From NCBI GenBank assembly GCA_037447605.1, contig CM074807.1, positions 3,060,133-3,124,132 of the forward strand: a stretch of 64,000 bases of DNA, in the 5' to 3' direction. This DNA comes from Zygnema circumcarinatum (Eukaryota; Streptophyta; Zygnematophyceae; Zygnematales; Zygnemataceae). The position numbers and the translations under genes were made by a program. Positions within the stretch are counted from its first letter, which is position 1, and every line of letters starts with the position of its first letter. A model generated the notes under the pieces. That model made no database searches. It saw only the letters and a list, made by a program, of their open reading frames with translations, and had not been told where the DNA came from. Below are positions 24,820-36,700 of this stretch, one piece after another.

Positions 24820-24940
24820 CCTCCTCGCCTCCTCCCCCCCTCCCCCCCTTCCCCTCTCCCNNNNNNNNNNTCTTCCCCCTCTCCCCCTCTCCCCCCCTCC
24901 CCACCTCTCCCCCTCTCCCCCTCTCCCCCAGATTGCTGTG
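24820..24940. repeat. CCCCTCT tract containing an N gap (24861-24870)
   Basis: Pure pyrimidine on both sides of ten Ns. The gap most likely marks an assembly break in a tract that is hard to sequence, so its true length is unknown. Confidence 0.85.
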
Positions 24941-25424
24941 TGTTGCTTTGGGGTGTACTCGTTCAGGCAGGGAGGAGAGGAGGAAGGTGGAACTATTTAC
25001 TTCCATTTTTCCGGGGGGCTTGTGCGATTTAAGTTGCTGGCTTGCTGTTTGACGGGTGGTTTACTTTGACTGTAGACATTTTGGATTCCGGGGTTTTCAG
25101 GGTTTCCACTTGTTTGAGAGCAGAGAAATTTTCTTCACAAGGGGTGCAGTAGAGAGATTAGAGATATGATGGCACTCGCCTTCCTTTATTTGTTCGGATA
25201 AAAGTCTCAAAACACCTTCTTCGGTGCATGGAACGGGCCTCCTGGTGGGCCCTCCCGGTCCTGGAAAAGCGCAGGGCATGCACGGGCATGCATAGGCGGC
25301 ATGTGTATGTCCTCGCCTTCACTGGCCTCAAAGCAGCCCGCGATCATGTTCTATACGGAAACGGTGGCATTTCCTCGAACAAATGCGCCGACAGAGAGAA
25401 AGAGAAATAAATTTCGGAGAGGGG

Positions 25425-25690
25425 TAGACGGTGGAAGAAGGGAAGGGAGAGGGAGACGACGAGGGAGAGGGTCGTGGAAGGGAAAGGGGAGGGAGGGAGG
25501 GAGGGAGGGCAAAGAGGGACGGGGGAGGCGGCGAGGTGGGGTGGGGGGAAGAAGGGTGTGGGAAGACGAGAGGAGGGGGAGGCGGTAGGAGAGGGAGAGG
25601 ATGGCGGGGGGGAGAGGGAAAGTGAGTGGGAGGGAGGGGGAGAGGGAGGGGGGGGGAAGTGGGAGACGGAGATGGAGAGGCTAATGGGGT
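25425..25690. repeat. GA/GGGA purine-rich tract
   Basis: About 265 bases that are almost all G or A on the plus strand, with (GGGA)n runs near 25490-25510. Open frames across it encode only Gly/Arg/Glu and are artefacts. Confidence 0.85.
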
Positions 25691-25739
25691 GAGAGAGTGG
25701 CATAGGGGGCGGACTTCGGAAACGAGATGCGTGCCCAGC

Positions 25740-26040
25740 AGGTGCTGGGAGCCGTCTCTTTTAAGGGTCCACGTGGCATGGTCTCATTGGCTGTCTCAAC
25801 GGCGCCGCCTCTGATTGGCTACCGTCACTACACACGTGTAAGACCGCCTTCCCATTGGTCCTGGCTCTCGCGTTACCGTGCCTCTTCACGGAACTAGCTC
25901 ACATAGATGCGCAAATGAGCTACCGTACGGTAGTGGTCCACGTGGCAACCTGCATGCATCGCATGCGCGTCACCCTCGTCACGCCAAATCAGCCAATCGT
26001 ACACCGCCACGTGTCACGGAAGCGTACGGCAAAGCTCACA
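25740..26040 (+). promoter_or_regulatory. G-box and CCAAT cluster upstream of the EAR-motif gene
   Basis: CACGTG occurs at 25770, 25833, 25939 and 26008. ATTGG/CCAAT cores lie at 25786, 25814, 25854 and 25993. The cluster sits 260-560 bp before the ATG at 26302. Assignment as a promoter is inference from position and known plant motif classes. Confidence 0.45.
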
Positions 26041-26189
26041 GACTGCCCGAGATGAAATTATCAAAAATTTCAGCACACGGCAAGCGTTTTGACCGTCCGA
26101 TCAAAAAAAATGAACGGTCGGATCGTCACTTGTCCGCTATAGCCACCACTAAGCGTGTGTTTCGATCGCCGGTCTTTTGCCCCCGCGCC

Positions 26190-26301
26190 TTTTCGCTCTC
26201 CCTCGTCCTCTTCCCCCCTCTCTCTCTCTCCCCGCTCTCACCCCCTCTTCCCCCCAATCTCTCTCCCCCTCTCTCTCACTCACTATCTCTCTCTCCCCGC
26301 C
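26190..26301. repeat. CT-rich leader just before the ATG
   Basis: A tract of CTCTCT/CCCC words runs to the start codon of the next gene and is probably its 5' UTR. The reading frame stays open upstream to about 26155, so an N-terminal extension cannot be excluded, but its composition is pure low complexity. Confidence 0.7.
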
Positions 26302-27306
26302 ATGCCAACCCCACCCATAAAGGACATGGCCCGTGCAGCATGCCATGAGCTGAAGATGAAGGAACTGGATTTCACGAAGCAAGAAATTCTGGCAGCTGCA
26401 AGCAGCGTGTACGGACCGGTGAGAGCAACTCCATGGTTTAGAGTATCTCCTGTGCTAAGGACCTGCGACAATGGCTAAGGATCGTACCGTGTACTCTTCT
26501 AGGCTATACCCCTATTGTACACTACAGGTAGTAGTCAATGTTTGGGAATGCGTGGTCAGATACGCCACACTCTAACCCTAAAAGGATGTATGCGTCCCTT
26601 GAAATGTGGCCAGGGACGGGCGAAGCAAACTGACATGTATAGCGACATGAGGTTTGGGTTTCCTGCACTGATAGATTTCCTTTTGATCAAAAGGGAAGAG
26701 CAGCTGGAGGAAATTCGGAATCAGAAAATGTTCATTGGGAGAGAAAATGGAGGGGAAGGTCCTGTTGGGAGTACTGATAGTCTGGCACGTGAGAAGTCAA
26801 GAGAGATGGAATGTGAGAGAACCCTTTGCCAGAATATGGGCCAGGGAGATGAATTATTGCATTTGAATCTCGAGGGGGAGCGAGGAGATGGGGAGGGAAG
26901 GAGGCCCTCAGTGGAGTGTGAAGGGAACGAGCAGTTGGAAGTCCCTCAACGTCAGCCTCTTCCAATCGACCTGAACATGCCATACATGAAGGTCTTGGAG
27001 ATGCAAGGACCTGAGGATCCTGTAGTGGAAACTTCTGGTCACCACGCCACAACAGGGGGAGACGCTGAGGAGAACGGTGACAATGTTGAGGCCGAGGGGA
27101 ATTCGGAGGAGGATCATATTGAGATTCCCATCTTGTGGCGACCAGTGGAAGGAAATGAGAGACTGGAGGGAGCAGTGGTGGCTGGCGTAGGGAGCATGGA
27201 AGATTCGGGAGAGGCTGGATGGTTGCGACTGGCGTACAACTGGGATAGCGACGACCGAGAGATGGATGAGGTAGGGGAAGACGAGGAAGTGGACGTGGTT
27301 GGATGA
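26302..27306 (+). CDS. Unrecognised acidic protein with two EAR-like repression motifs (2 exons)
   Basis: I do not recognise a DNA-binding domain. Exons 26302-26418 and 26503-27306 join in phase 0 at good GT-AG sites to give 306 aa. The second exon contains LHLNL (residues 158-162, the LxLxL form) and LPIDLNMP with DLNMP at 195-199 (the DLNxP form). Both are classes of the EAR motif that recruits TOPLESS-type corepressors. The C-terminal third is strongly acidic (runs of Glu/Asp from about residue 220). A role as a transcriptional repressor or adaptor is inference. A short helix-like N-terminus (HELKMKELDFTKQEILAAAS) is of unknown function. Two in-frame ATGs follow in exon 1, so the start is fairly but not fully certain. 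Confidence 0.55.
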
Positions 27307-28322
27307 GCAGAGGAGGGCTCGCAATATGACGCTCCTTACTCCCCTCACTACTTTCCTCACTTCTTGGACTTCTTTTTGGTGAGAAGTTGACTGGCTTTTT
27401 AGCGAGTGGAAGCCGAAGGGTCGACCTCCATTGATGGTTTATTTTAGTTTACCTGCAACGTTTTGCCAACGACGAGTCGCCACTTGTGTAAATTAGATAT
27501 GAAGGCGAATACATGGCGAGCGGCCATTGGATACATATATAAGGTAAAAGTAAACTGTACTTTCAATGGAGGACTGCCCTCAGCCCACGCTCAAACCTTG
27601 TCGTAAGGGTAAAGGTAGCAGGAGAAAGCCGCTTGTTTGCGTGGCTCGTTGACGCTGCTACAGAAAGAGTTTGATTGTGGAAGTCGCACATCATTTCGTG
27701 TTTGATGCCATCTCTCTGCGTACGATTAGACTTGTGTGATTGGAGGACAGCTTTGTGGTGAATGGCTTGGCCCAAAAACCCTAAAAATCCTATAAGCCTC
27801 TCAACCACCCCGTTCATATCACTGTAATACGTTCTGTGCAATTCAATCGGATATGCAACATGTGAAAATGATATGCCCTTCAATACGTTGTTTTGACAAG
27901 AGCTTCATCGACAACTGAACCCCTTCAACGAGTCTTCACTATTGCAAAAGACAAAAAAGAAAAAAAGTTCATTTTCGTTCCTCGTCCAGTTCTGTGGGTT
28001 TAGCTTCAGCTTTTGTACAGAGCAGTACTCTCTAACTGATGCCCGTATTATACACTCGTTTCAGTTCATGGGACACGCGACTTTTATAACGCACTTGAAC
28101 AAGCTCACAGGGTTGCAAATGACATAATTTGCAATGTACAATACAGCATGATACCCTACATGATTTCATAAACTAAGCGCCATCGTCCATGTGGCTCTTC
28201 AACGACATGATAAAGGCCACGAAATTGAATTCCACAGCTGAGCAGGCGAATGCAACATGCCTACGACTGCCAAAGGCTACGACTTAACTTCTCAAGGGTA
28301 CAAGCATGCTGTACGCCTCCAG
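27307..28322. other. Convergent intergenic region
   Basis: 3' flanks of the EAR-motif gene and the SAM-domain gene. AT-rich, with no repeats or gene-like frames that I can support. Confidence 0.6.
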
Positions 28323-31300
28323 CTACGGTAAGTTCAATCCACCATCGTCGGGTACAAGGCAACTGGATGCACCGAGGACAGGCTTATAGCTGGATGGATT
28401 TTCAAACTGGCCTTCCCCATCCGGACCCCCACACTTGTCCCCCAGCACCCCCGTGTCTTCCAAGTGCACTTCAGAACATGAGACATAGCCTTCGGAAACT
28501 CCTCCTCCACCTCCATCCTCGTTCTGCCGGAGTTCGGCAGCGAGCCGATGATGGTTCTGGAGATGAGCCTGGGCAACTGACTGCTGAAGAACTGTCAGGT
28601 GATGTGCGTCTCCAACCCGACCTCCCGCTATGCTTTGACGTTCACGTAGCCTTCCAGTATGCTCCTCCCACACCATGGCATTGTGTACATGTTGCACAAA
28701 TGAGTCAGGTATGGCAGGTTTGTTCCTCCGTTCCTCGTTACTCCTCTGCACCCAGCAACGAGAGAGAAGGGCCATGAGCATCCCTTGAATTGAATCAGCA
28801 TCATCTTCCACATCAAAAGGAAAAAGCACTAAATCACATGTTAGCCCGCATCCACAAATAGGATCCAGCAAGACCCACTTGTTGGATGAAAGGCAAAGAC
28901 TGACGTGTCCAGCCTGGAGGCAGAATCTATCTCACCTTCTTCTGAAAATCCTTCAAAAGAGCACTTAGTTGCAGGTCTGTTGTGAAAGGAGGAAACCTCT
29001 CAGCGCAATGCTGCCAGTTGGCGCTTTGAGAGAGATCCACAAAGGCCGCACGCATTCGCTCCAAAGACTTGATAGTGCTGCCCTTCTCCTCCATCTCCTT
29101 CATGGAAAGCTGGCAATCAACTACTTGCTGGAGAAGACTCTTCATGGTCTCTTTGTTGCTTATTCCCTGAGATGGAACGATACAAATTGTCACAAAGTCA
29201 GGCCTCTTTTGTCAAAAACAATATAGATAATTACTAACACAATACGATACTGACCACAACTGTACTTCCAGATCGTCATCGAATGCTCAGCCAAAAGGAC
29301 TTGGTGTACAGCACCAGCATGTTCCCCTGAAAGTAAGATACTATATGATAGTGTTGGAAAAGCAGGACAAGCTACAACCCAATAATGAGTAGGAAGCATG
29401 TCGACATATTTTGCATGCTATATGAATGCCTTGGTGACAAATAAGGATAAACAGTAATTATGTTCTGAGACAAAATAAGCATTTTCTCCTTCCCAGAGAA
29501 ACCAACCATCCACGACTCTTCTTTGGTTCAAGCTATACTTGATGGTTACGGAATTTACCTGCAATGCTCTCCATGGTAGCAGAGGCATGCCTGGAGGAGG
29601 ATCACATTCAGGGTTGCGCAAAAGGTGAGGTTGATCACTTCTGCGTCTGCGTTTGGTCCCTGTGTGTTCCTGATAGGCTTCTTTCTGGCCTTTAATCTCC
29701 CACCTCTCCCATTTCGAGAAGATCTTATCTTGAAGCTCCCAAATCTGTCACCATTTATAACCAATACAGGCACCCAAGGCTTCAACACAACATAACCTTA
29801 TGACCGACACGTCCAGGGACCCATTTAATAAAAAACAAAAACGCTAAAAAGATTATTCTGCTGCTTAGCAATTATAGGAATATAAGATTCTTTAAATGCA
29901 GACAGTCGTTCAATTTGTATAGCAAGCTTATCTAGCAGTAGATTTCCTCATTTGAAGATTGCTTCTGTGATTCGTCTTTTCATCTTGGTGAATCTAACGC
30001 CATGTCATCCATATTAACTTACATGAGCAATGGAGCTAGCAACATCAACAAGCCGTAAATAAGGGACAGATTGCTGATGCCATTAGAAACCTTCACAAGG
30101 TCTATGTCTAGGCCTTCAAGAAACAGGTCCAGCCGTACGTTTCACCCCCCTAAGATGGGAAAGCAAATAGTCGAATGCCTACCAAGATCTCCAAGAACAG
30201 TTCCAATCGCATTGCAACAATGAAGCCTAGCGACAGGTGACCATTCTCACCTCTCCTTCCCTGAATGCAATCTGAAACAGGTTGTCGTGCCATCTCAAAC
30301 TATCTGCCAATTTTGTCTCCTCGATTCGAAGGCCAATCTTCTTACAGACTTCCCTTCTCCACATACGATCGGCTTTAAGATCCTGTGTCTTCATCCGCAT
30401 AAATTCATTATGAACATAGCGAATCCGATCAATGAAACTCATTTTCATCCTGTACATTTGACAAGGCAAAGGAACCGCAACAGTTACCAAGAAGAAACCA
30501 CAGATTCTAGTTAAATGACACTCAAGCAATAGACGAAAATGCATATAACGGCTAACAACAGATTAGACGCAAGTAGATGAATCGCAAAACCATTGTGAAA
30601 CCTGATAAAAATTTGCTGCGCGTAGCATGTTACGTCACTTGCAGGTAATCTGACTGTAGAGTCTAGAAAACGTACGGCTGATTTTCAAGCAGCTCACTTT
30701 CATCGCTATCCAACCTTGTGCTCTGAAGAAGTGTGTGCTGACTGTCAGACACTTCAATATCAAGGCCTAAGCAACCGTCCCCACCACGAGCATAACAAAG
30801 TTCAGCCGAACTCCTCCGGCACTCAGAAAGGATAACTGTTGAAACAAACTTTAAAAACTCCCCAAAAACTACATTCTCCAAGCAGAGAAATGGTGGTCGG
30901 AGACAAGACATCCTAGTTAGAGTTGTCTTTTCTTGAACTAATGAATTACCTCGATGTCTATATGCTTGTTTTTGCCGATTTCTGCGAGACTGAATACCGC
31001 TATGAGGGTCATGCCCCATATTTGGCTGACCACCTTCTGGCTGATGACCTTCCAGCCTGCGTCCCAAACAAAGGTAGCACTTCTCACAAGTCTGTAGGAT
31101 GAGGAAGCTGTGCCGTAAAAGGCGACCCTTCCCCCTTGTAGTTATTGCATGGCATTGACCTGATGTTAATCGGAGGTGTTAATATCAGAATTCCCAATGC
31201 AACCTCCCTATGTCACAAAGTTATAGTACATATTTATTAACTTACAGAAAGTATGAAAATCAAAAACCTCAAGCATACTACTTGAATCAGCTCCTCTCTT

Positions 31301-33228
31301 CGCGTTCCATCTTCAAGATGGAGACAATATGTCTCCGAGATGGATGGATCTTAAATTAATCTCACTGATAATCTGCTGAAGTAAGTCTGATAGTAGACAC
31401 ATTTACGTGCTCACGTAAGTCTGATGATAGACACACCTCGTGCAAACCTTGTTTTAGTGACTAAAACTTCTCGCTTCCATTTGCTGCAACGGACTTATAT
31501 AAAAGTTTGTAAGCGAACCTCAAGTGGCCAGACTGGGTAGATCCTAAGGCACATGTAACGGCCATGTTGTCTATTGGTCCTTTCACCTCTACCGCTTGCC
31601 AACCTGCATGATGTTTGCATCAGTATAGTACGTTCAATAAACAAGTGTCAACAGCAGCAGTCCCACTCTACCATCTGAAATCTTCACAGTGTTCAGTTAA
31701 CATTCGGCTTTACAAACACGCAACAGGGCCAAATGAAACAAATCCGCATGCTTCTCTCTTCAATTACCCGGATACACATGGCCATTTCAAATAGCTCGTG
31801 CATCAGATACACCAGCATGTTGAGCAAAGCCATTAATCATAGCATGCTTTAGTTACCTTGAACCTGGCAGACATACTGCGAAGTAACTGGAGCTCCTAGT
31901 CTGTGCTCGAAGTTCGCGACAAGCTTGCTCAGGCTCTCTAGCAGCAACACACGGTGACCAATGCTTGGCAATAGTTCTTTCAGATTTTCCCGGTCCAGCT
32001 TCAAGAGAATTGCCCCGCTGATGTGGTTATCGAGAAATATTTGTCGGTACAAGGGCAATCCAACAATATTGCATATCCAGCTTGCAACGTCCTGCCAAGT
32101 CATAATGATAAGCCGGCTGAAATCAGACAAGACTACTCTACCGGCTACTTGCCAGCTGCTTTACCCCTACATTTGAAAACAACGAGGACCATAAACCATA
32201 CACTAACGGACGATTTGAGATTTTCCATCTGCCAAGCGATTAACAACTGTAGCATTGAAGGGTGGATCAGATGAAGTTAACATGCCCTGCCTGCACTAAA
32301 GTCCTTTAATCTCGAAATCACCATTGACGCTCATTGGAGCTCCTGCTCTCCTACTCAACTGATCCAGTCAATCACTCACATGAGCTGTAGTAAGCCTGGT
32401 TAATGTGAACCTTTGCATTTGGCTAAACGCAATGAATAAAAAAAAACTCGAGCCGTAAAAATTAGTACCTCGCATGTCCACTCTGCGACGTCTCTCGTCA
32501 GCGTCCCGGTCTGCTGTGCCGACCGTTGCAAAACTGAATCTTGCTCTTCAACAGGAAGGACTGGTACAATCGCTCCGCCTTCTCCCATCCTGTTAGTTAC
32601 GCGAAAGCAGCTCGAAATTAAATTGCCAGCTTTTCCTGTAATGACAACAGATGGTCGTAAATGTTTGGAAGATCGTAATCAAGGAAATTTGCGTGGTTTC
32701 ATTCAAATAAAGAACTCCAGTGACCGCGCCTACATCGTGGCTATATATTGTACCTGTACATGATAAGCATTGATAAATGCTAGTTTTTTTTCGCCCTCCA
32801 AAGATCCTATGAGTAGTAAAGCCTGTTCCTGCCAGTTGGCAAACTTACAGCAACGCAAGCTTCTAATACAGCTGTCCGATGGAAACAAGTTTTAATAACG
32901 CCAGTCTTCGCACATAGCCATCCCAATTTACCTTGCTTCTTGACATCTCATTAGTCAATTCATCTGCAATACCAATCATTTCACCCCCGATAACCTGCTC
33001 CGAGTGTGCTTCATCCCCCTCTAAGAAGAATCCAGCAGCGTTTTGGCCCCTCTTCCACTTGCGAAACATCAGCATGCTTCCCAGCAGGCAGAGCAGCACG
33101 CACGCACGCGTGCAACCTTGCAAGCAAGCAAGCAGAACAGAGCAGTAGAGCAGCAGCAGCAGCAAAGCGACGCGAGTGCGAGAGCAGGAGCTTACTGTCC
33201 AGCGCGCGCTCTCTCCCCCGCGCTGCAT
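28323..33228 (-). CDS. SAM-domain protein with N-terminal hydrophobic anchor (12 exons)
   Basis: SAM domains bind each other, other proteins or RNA. Exons in transcript order: 32932-33228, 32849-32862, 32469-32589, 31857-32091, 31519-31603, 30950-31091, 30676-30875, 30251-30449, 29561-29744, 29251-29326, 28936-29158, 28323-28913. They sum to 2,367 nt, 788 aa. The N-terminus has two hydrophobic runs (VALLLLLLYCSVLLACL, then ACVLLCLLGSMLMF) followed by KWKR. The SAM domain starts near residue 141 (WTCEDVASWICNIVGL...YRQIFLDNHISGAILLKL...LPSIGHR). Next come a partly hydrophobic part (IWGMTLIAVFSLAEIG), a basic cluster (KRRRRS), a helical part (NKETMKSLLQQ...) and a Cys-rich turn (DPICGCGLTC). 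The 14-nt second exon and the 29251/29158 junction are the least certain. Function unknown. Confidence 0.68.
32849..32862 (-). other. Putative 14-nt micro-exon of the SAM-domain gene
   Basis: Exon 1 ends in phase 0 and the next clear exon starts in phase 2, so something is needed between them. A 14-nt segment flanked by AG and GTAAGT encodes K-L-A-L plus two bases and restores the frame. It lies 69 nt from exon 1. Without it no frame-keeping join is visible. Confidence 0.45.
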
Positions 33229-33766
33229 CACATCACATCCCGCGCGCAGGCGGGCAGGCAGGCGTATGTCGGGCCTGCAGGCGCCTCCCAACATCAGCCC
33301 CCTTCCCTTCCTCCCCGCGCACCGGTATGTATGTATGTATGTATATATGTATATATGTATGTATGTATGCATGCGGGGAGGCGCGCACACATGCATGTAT
33401 GGCCATCGCGTCGCCAGAGTCTGCAACGGCCCTCTGGCTCAACCCGCCGCTGCGCTCGCTCATGGGATGGATGCCGGGCACGCAGACAGCTGTAGTATTC
33501 TATGGAAGCACTACGGCGTGGGCAATGCAGCTCCAAGCTATGGAAGCAACACGCATAGCGCTTGCTTCTAGCTGCAGGCTTGCGACCGGAGAGACGGAGA
33601 CGAGTTTGTTCTGAGGGGGATAGATGCGCAGCGTGGCACATGGCAGTCAGCAAACTTCGTGATAGGCTTGGAATGAAAGTATCTCGTCAAACTGAGCTGG
33701 TATTGTTCAGCTTGCCATGTTAGTCACTCTCTCTTGAGTGGGGACTGCATTCAGAAGCTTTCGAGG
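33229..33766. promoter_or_regulatory. 538-bp divergent promoter region (SAM gene / RELCH-like gene)
   Basis: Start codons at 33228 (-) and 33767 (+) face away from each other with only 538 bp between. The region contains a (TATG)n microsatellite at 33325-33372. Both 5' UTRs and both promoters must fit here. No TATA box or G-box stands out. Confidence 0.5.
33325..33372. repeat. (TATG)n / (TATA) microsatellite
   Basis: GTATGTATGTATGTATGTATATATGTATATATGTATG-type sequence, an imperfect tetranucleotide repeat within the divergent intergenic region. Confidence 0.9.
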
Positions 33767-36700
33767 ATGGAACAGTCAGTCGGTGGTGACGAGTGGCGGG
33801 ACGGAGACTCCAAAGAAGCTCTGCGGCAGCAGGTAGTGAGCTTCTTGTTGCAGGAGGATTATGTACTCACTGCATTTGAGCTGCTCCACGAGTTCTTGGA
33901 AGATGGGCAGCTGCTGGCTGCCACAAGATTGCAGGACTACTTCTCAAAGCAGGACAAATTTCCAGCAGACCAGATGCTTCAACTTCAAAGTTTGCAAGGT
34001 TGGTGGTTAATAAATCCCCATTTCCCTTTAATATCATACCCTGCCATCAATAACTTCCCTCCGATTAGTGCTGTATAGGTCAACCTGCTCTATCTCAAGG
34101 TATGGAAGCATTTAGTTTGACCTTTTGCTAAGTTTATTTGCTAAAGATGGTACGAGGTAGAATTGCTATTTTATCATAGCCTCGGTGTCCAACAACGACT
34201 TCAATAAGAAACTTGTAAAAAATGATTTTTTCTTTTTTTCCTTTCTCAATAAGCTATTACTCAACCTTTTTTTTCGATATCTTCTGCTAGTCATTGTTAT
34301 CTCCATCATAAGCAATTGGTAGAATTGATAACGCTTTGGCTTGTACGCATTGTATACGTTTATGGGGTTAGAAGTTTGTTAGACTCGCTTCACATTTTCT
34401 TGCACACCGGTTTTGACTCAGAGTACTACCTATCCGTCGACTCTGTAATGCACCTTCCAGTAGTAATGGAAACTTTGCTTGTTGTTGCAAGAGGGGAGGG
34501 CCACCTTCAGAACTTCATGCAAGCTTGGGGTTCTGAAGGAGAGGCTGCATTGGTCATGGCATTGGGTTTTATGATGCAGCGCTTGAAACGCAACGACTGT
34601 CCGATGAGAAGGAAGTAGCGTTGGAGAAGGTGGCTGCATCTGAGTACGAACTGAGGTTAGCCCGTGAAGATATTCAAAGGCTACAGGAACGATTGGATGA
34701 GCAATTGGCGACTCCATCCCAAGCTGCTAACCTTGTGTCTGGTAAGTCCTTATATATTAAGTATTCGATGTATGGGCTGGTCAGAGATTGAAAGAAACAT
34801 GGTGAAATTGGTAAATAAACATTATATAATATAGTAATATGGCATCCCAATCCTATACTCTGTTCCAAGTATCAGTGTTAAACGACCCGATGAACGTCTC
34901 AATATTGGATATGGATATGGAAATAGTGCTATCTTTGGTGCTTGAGCAGCCTCAGTTAGATCCAGAAATATTCACCACATCCTTTTGCAGACATTGCTAA
35001 AGGAGTGAGTGCACATAAGAAACGTGACACCCCCGTCACATTGCAGTTGGAAGTGGCTTTTTGGAGAAAAAGGTAGGCACAGACATTGGTTGTCAGCAAC
35101 CAATGTCTGTTGACTTCTCTCGCCTTGGCTTATGCTAAGTGGAGTGTTTTGGTTTTGGTATTTAATTCACGCCATCTTTTGGGTGTGGAGAATAACGGAC
35201 ATGGTACATATCACTTTGGCTCAGCAATATACTTTACCTTCAATGAGCAACTGGTGCGGCTAGTGGGCAGTGTAGACACATCAACCTATCGTTGGTTATA
35301 ACGAAGTTCTAGGTTTCTGAAATGTATGCAGAAAAAACAAAGGTAGAGGGGCACATGGATGGAGAAGACCTGCAAGAAGGCGGGGAGAGGAATCATGTAG
35401 ATATTCGGAAACAAATGAGCTCGAAGATCTCTGCAATTGGGGAAGTTGAGAGAAGGGATTTAAATTGTGCAGTGAAAGAATATCTGGTGTCAGCTGGCTA
35501 TAAGCTGACAGCCATGTGTCTCCGGGACGAGGTATGGTCCTCCTTGAGCCTACTATTTGTCATATGTAGACGAAAGCTTCTCCATTTGGCATGAAGTTCA
35601 GTGCTTGTGCTGTCTAGCGAAACATATTGGATATCTTTGGGGATTTTTGCTAATAAAGAGAATGTGCGTACCAATCAACGACTTACGTTATATGCGCTTT
35701 TTAACAAAATGCTTTGGTCACGAGGAATCAAATAACAGGTTGGAGATCAAGATCTGGACAAATGGGAGCCTGGCCCCTCATATGTGGAGAAAGCGCTTCG
35801 GACATATTACCAGCACTTTCTTAACAGCAAAGCTGACCATGAGCACATACAGGTATGCTTCGTCCGGTCAGAGCCCAACTGTTAAGAATAGAGTAGAACT
35901 CTTTGCTTTGTCGACTCGTTGATAAGCTGAAATCTTTTATTTTACTGAAAGGAACGGAATCTTAAGGAATCTGTTAAGTGGGTGGAGGACAAGCAGACTC
36001 AGTTACCTTCTTTTTAAGGAGAGCAAGACTTTCGTCAGACATGCTTGCTTCAGACGCTTGATTGGTCATTGCAAATGTCATGCCAACACAGGATTGGGGA
36101 TAGTCTATGCCTCGATCAAGTATGGTTTCGACCTTTCTACAATGTGTTCGGCTGTTTTCCTAGATATCCCTAATGCTTTTTCGACCATAGCCTAATTAGC
36201 TTTTTTAAAGTAGTCAGGCTTTGTGAGGTTGGCAGCACCTGGAAGACGTCAAGCAACAGCTTCTCAATCGGACGGAAGCTGTAGAAGTACAACGAGATGC
36301 TCTGATTGCAGAAAATCAGGGCCTGACGAAAGCTTTGGCAGAGTCGCAGCAGGCCTTAAACGACAGAGACAAGATGGTGCGCTCTTTACCCTTCGCCCTT
36401 CTCAGATTTCACTTTTTCTTTCAGTTCTAAGAGATACAATAGAGTATTACTGAGAGTTGGTGAGAATGTTGGAAGTGAAACCCTTTTGCTACTATTTAGG
36501 TTTCCAATCACAACCATGTAGGTGGAAGTGCGGAGCATAGTTTCTTCACATGCTGCAACAAGGTTTCTAGAGGCGGGATTCCCTGGATTCATCGCGGTAC
36601 AGTTAGCGAAGCATTAAAAAGCAAGTCAAACGGCTACATACAACTTACAGGCTGGGTAACCTATGTCACTCACGATATTTGCTTCCTAAATATAGATTCC

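Larger units (their letters stand above)
23959..26301. other. Intergenic DNA with low-complexity tracts and an N gap
   Basis: The first part is AT-rich 3' flank. A pyrimidine tract (24820-24940) contains a 10-N assembly gap. A purine tract fills 25425-25690. The last 600 bp before the next ATG hold several G-boxes and CCAAT-like motifs. An open frame at 24671-25069 spans the N gap and is not supported as a gene. Confidence 0.6.

Noticed and set aside
24671-25069. 132-codon frame containing the N gap
   Set aside because: It depends on unknown bases and a pyrimidine tract; no homology is seen.
30179-30223. Candidate exon in the SAM-domain gene after 30251
   Set aside because: The implied intron would be only about 25 nt; direct joining of 30251 to 29744 keeps phase.
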